Shown: piece after piece, positions 61,421-64,000 of the stretch
How the letters are laid out: each line of letters begins with the position of its first letter
Position numbering within the stretch: the stretch's first letter is position 1
NCBI GenBank assembly: GCA_005281725.1
Contig: SSBO01000009.1
Coordinates: 11,217,362 to 11,281,361, forward strand
From: Wuchereria bancrofti
Lineage: Eukaryota > Nematoda > Chromadorea > Rhabditida > Onchocercidae
Length of the DNA stretch: 64,000 nt
Direction of reading: 5' to 3'
Notes under the pieces: model-generated
Told to the model about the DNA's origin: nothing
Seen by the model: the letters and a program-made list of their open reading frames with translations, nothing else
Database searches by the model: none
Translations under genes and position numbers: made by a program

Positions 61421-64000
61421 GTGCTTTAATTAAAAGTTTGGTCCCTTATTTCATGCTATGCCAGTGACAAAATTAATGTTGCATTTCACTTCATGTGTTA
61501 ACAGAGAATGTTTTTGTCCTCATTCTAACCTAAAACTAACATTACGGAAAATAACTTTTAAAATTTGTATTGTAAGAAATCTTTATTCAAATTTTCAAAT
61601 TTTCATATTGTTTTCTAGAATAAAAAGTAGGGTGGGACTAGCTTAATTTGCAGCAGCAGTCATAGAAGTTACATTTGTTAATTTTTTAATTAGCGTTTAT
61701 GATCTGCGTACGATTGTAACTCTGTAATTGTAATTTTTCTGTCTTTAAGCTTTTGTTCAAGAGAATTCATCACGGTTTTTCCAGATCACGCTTTACTACT
61801 GTGCTGCGGTTTATAGATCGCTCAACCTACTTACGTTTTGTTTACAAGAAAATGAATAAAATTTTCCTATCCAGAATGATTTTCTGGCTAACCAAGTTTT
61901 TGTGGATATCACTTTTTGTCTTCTTGCAACATGGTTTTTCCAGATTTGTCAATGTCAGAGTAGTGGCTATGTCAAATCACGGATGAGTGAAGCAGATGTT
62001 GAGAGTTCAATTTTTAAATAAACCTTGAAAGTCTATGAAATTAATTTAAGAATTTTTACATGTATACCGAAGTTCTCCAATGAGTAATTATGAAGAAAAT
62101 TTTTTAAATTCTTGCTAGTTTTTTCTTTTTTTTTTTCGAGAATGACGAATAAAATCTTTTCTCATTTTTCATTTACTAATTTGATTACGTGTTAACATAT
62201 TTATTAATTGTGTCTGTTTTTTTTTTTCTAATAGCGCTATTTGTTTTTTATCTTTTCAATTTGTTTGCAGTGTGTGGTTTGTTTATTTTTCCTCTCATTG
62301 TTTCAATTAAAATTAACTTTGCTGATAAAAAATTTTTATCTACTTCTAGTGATTTAAACATTATCTGCCAACAGCAATAATATGCAAAAAGAAAAGAAAG
62401 CTAAGAAAAAGAAAATCATGCATGCATGTTTTGAATGATTGGATCTGATAATTCTCGGCAGCTTTATCAACATTCTTCAAATCAAAAAAAAATATATAGA
62501 AATAATTTTCCCATCCTGCTAAGCAATTCATATGTTTTCATTGCATTTTGTAACTTTTTTGAGTGAATCAATTTCGTTGGTTTTTTGCATTTTTTGATCC
62601 GAAATGGTATGATCCTTTTTTTTTTTCTCTTATAAGTAAATATAAGAAATAAGTGAATGCATTTATGAATGAATTTATGTAATCGATGACAATTATTAAA
62701 ATCTATTTATTGTCAGTTATTAAAAGAGCGCTAGAATGAAAATGTCAAATTGTTTGTTAGAAATTACTCGAGAAAAAAAAAAACTATAATTTAAACAGTG
62801 TAGTGGAAATGTATCTGATTTAAATGTTTAAAATGATAGTTCCTTGATCATGGAATTAGATAATTTCTAAATTCTCCAATTTTATCCATAGCTTCTTATC
62901 AATAATGCAACTTTTCTTTCTTTTTAGAATTAGGAATTTATTTATTTAACTCTTAAATAAAATAACAAATATGCAATTTTGTTTTCTTTTTTTGTAGGCA
63001 TCAGGTGTAAAAGTAGATGCAAGTTGTAAAAAAGCTTATGATGAATTACATCAGAAGCATCAACATTCATACATAATATTTCGAATTTCGGATGATGATA
63101 CAACAATTATTGTTGATAAAATTGGTAATAAGAATGCACCGTATTCTGAATTCGTTGAGGTTAGCTGCATTTTGCCACAAATTATTGTTAATAAACATTT
63201 TTCATAAATTGTTATTAAAAAAAAAAAAATAAAAATAAAATTTTCCACAATAATTAAGCTTAAGAGTTTTACATTTTCTGAATTATTTTTGAATAACTTT
63301 CTAAACTGCACATATTGTAAATGTAAAATTTCGTTATCTTTCCACTACTTGTAGTGAAATTCTTGCAGCATTTTCAGTGTTTAGAAAATTCAAACAAAAA
63401 AAAAAAAAAAGAAAAAAGAAAGAAATTTATCAAACAGTAGTTTATATTTAAGCACTGCAATCCTTTAACTTTTTTTTTTCGTTTTTTACATCCCGCATTT
63501 GCATTTCTTTTACCTGTTTCTGGCACTTATTTATGCTAGACGATTTACCAATTAATCAGTTTAAATTTCAGGAAATTCGGAAGAGTGTAGGTGATGGTAA
63601 GGAATGTCGTTATGCTGCAGTGGACGTTGAAGTACAGGTACAACGGCAAGGTACAGATGCTGCATCTCGACTTACTAAAGTTGTTTTTGTGCAATAGTAA
63701 GTTACTGTCATTTGTCGCAATATTTACCTGAAATAAAAAAATAAATGATGATAAATATTCTTTAATTATTTTTAATCCCTATTTTATGAATGGACATTTG
63801 AATATCGTATTTTTTGCTTTTAATTTTGCTGAAGGAAAAAGAGCCAAAAACGAAATGACTTATTTATTTAAAAAAAAAAAAAAAAAAGCCATCCTGATGG
63901 GAAAAAATTTGTTAAAAACAGAAACTTGGAACAATTGTTTGATTTATTTTGGTGAAGACGATACAAAGTTAAATTTGTTACGCTTTTACATCGACACTGT
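57997..64000 (+). CDS. unc-60: UNC-60B-type ADF/cofilin (isoform B), partial, runs off the window
   Basis: The alternative cofilin of the same locus; in C. elegans this is the body-wall muscle isoform. Exons visible: 62998-63159 (ASGVKVDASCKKAYDELHQK..., PYSEFVE) and 63572-63696 (EIRKSVGDGKECRYAAVDVE, RLTKVVFVQ, ending in phase 2 at TA|GTAAGT). The initiator Met is inferred to come from the shared exon at 57997, skipping the A exons. The remaining third of the protein, including the long actin-binding helix, should start beyond position 64000. The first B exon begins with GCA directly after TTTTTTTGTAG and has no ATG, so it cannot start independently. Confidence 0.93.
61421..62997. other. unc-60: Interval between the UNC-60A and UNC-60B exons
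   Basis: This holds the A-isoform 3' untranslated region (AATAAA at 61619-61624) and intronic DNA for the B isoform. No further coding exon was recognised. Open frames at 61458-61646, 61753-61986 and 62189-62380 are AT-rich and show no domain. Confidence 0.6.
61619..61624 (+). terminator. unc-60: Probable internal polyadenylation signal ending the unc-60A mRNA
   Basis: AATAAA 200 bases after the A-isoform stop and 1.4 kb before the first B exon. Choice between using this site and reading on to the B exons would decide which cofilin is made. Confidence 0.5.

Noticed and set aside
63870..63905. CCATCCTGATGG near the window end, resembling the start of the next cofilin exon (C-P-D-G)
   Set aside because: It follows a run of A with no polypyrimidine acceptor and does not continue with the expected helix. 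The next UNC-60B exon probably lies beyond the window.
1..64000. Search by eye for tRNA, rRNA, spliced-leader RNA and transposon coding regions
   Set aside because: No tRNA B-box with a matching cloverleaf, no rRNA-like conserved blocks, no SL1-like sequence and no transposase or reverse-transcriptase motif was seen. A covariance-model scan would be decisive.

Overview
The window is eukaryotic and almost certainly from a nematode, most likely a filarial or other spirurid (clade III) worm. The base composition is very AT-rich, with many short homopolymer runs. Genes are split into 5-18 small exons by GT..TTTCAG introns, and several first exons sit just behind a 3' splice site with no visible upstream exon, as expected for spliced-leader trans-splicing. 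The gene content is nematode-like: a cuticle collagen, a compact SH2-kinase of the Fer type, and an unc-60 locus encoding two ADF/cofilins. The species assignment is inference. All gene models were assembled by hand, and every splice junction keeps the frame.

Layout. (1) 1-2980: repeat-bearing intergenic DNA. (2) + strand, 4860-9792: Rh-family ammonium/gas channel, 12 exons, with a possible extra first exon at 2981-3045. (3) + strand, 12571-14626: cuticle collagen with two probable GC-AG introns. (4) - strand, 17203-19776: SH2-tyrosine kinase, six exons. (5) - strand, 20739-27467: ABCG/White half-transporter, 18 exons. (6) + strand, 29079-33564: BTB-BACK-Kelch protein. (7) + strand, 34392-36603: small single-pass membrane protein of unknown function. 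(8) - strand, 39646-43206: CPEB RNA-binding protein. (9) - strand, 45523-48853: HMG-box protein that reads as Maelstrom. (10) + strand, 50465-52496: GID8/TWA1 (LisH-CTLH-CRA). (11) + strand, 57997-end: unc-60, with the UNC-60A exons complete and the UNC-60B exons running off the window.

The genes belong to different processes: ion/gas transport, cuticle, signalling, membrane export, ubiquitin ligase, translational control and actin dynamics. No operon is obvious, and gaps of 0.8-5.4 kb separate genes. The middle part is rich in families with known germline or sperm roles in other animals: SH2-Fer kinase, Kelch, CPEB and Maelstrom. The most notable point is a complete-looking Maelstrom in a probable clade III nematode, a group reported to have lost PIWI/piRNA. 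Other points are a tandemly repeated splice-donor region in the Kelch gene, GC-AG introns in the collagen, a 39-bp in-frame minisatellite, and the orphan membrane protein. I saw no transposon, CRISPR, rRNA or convincing tRNA gene.
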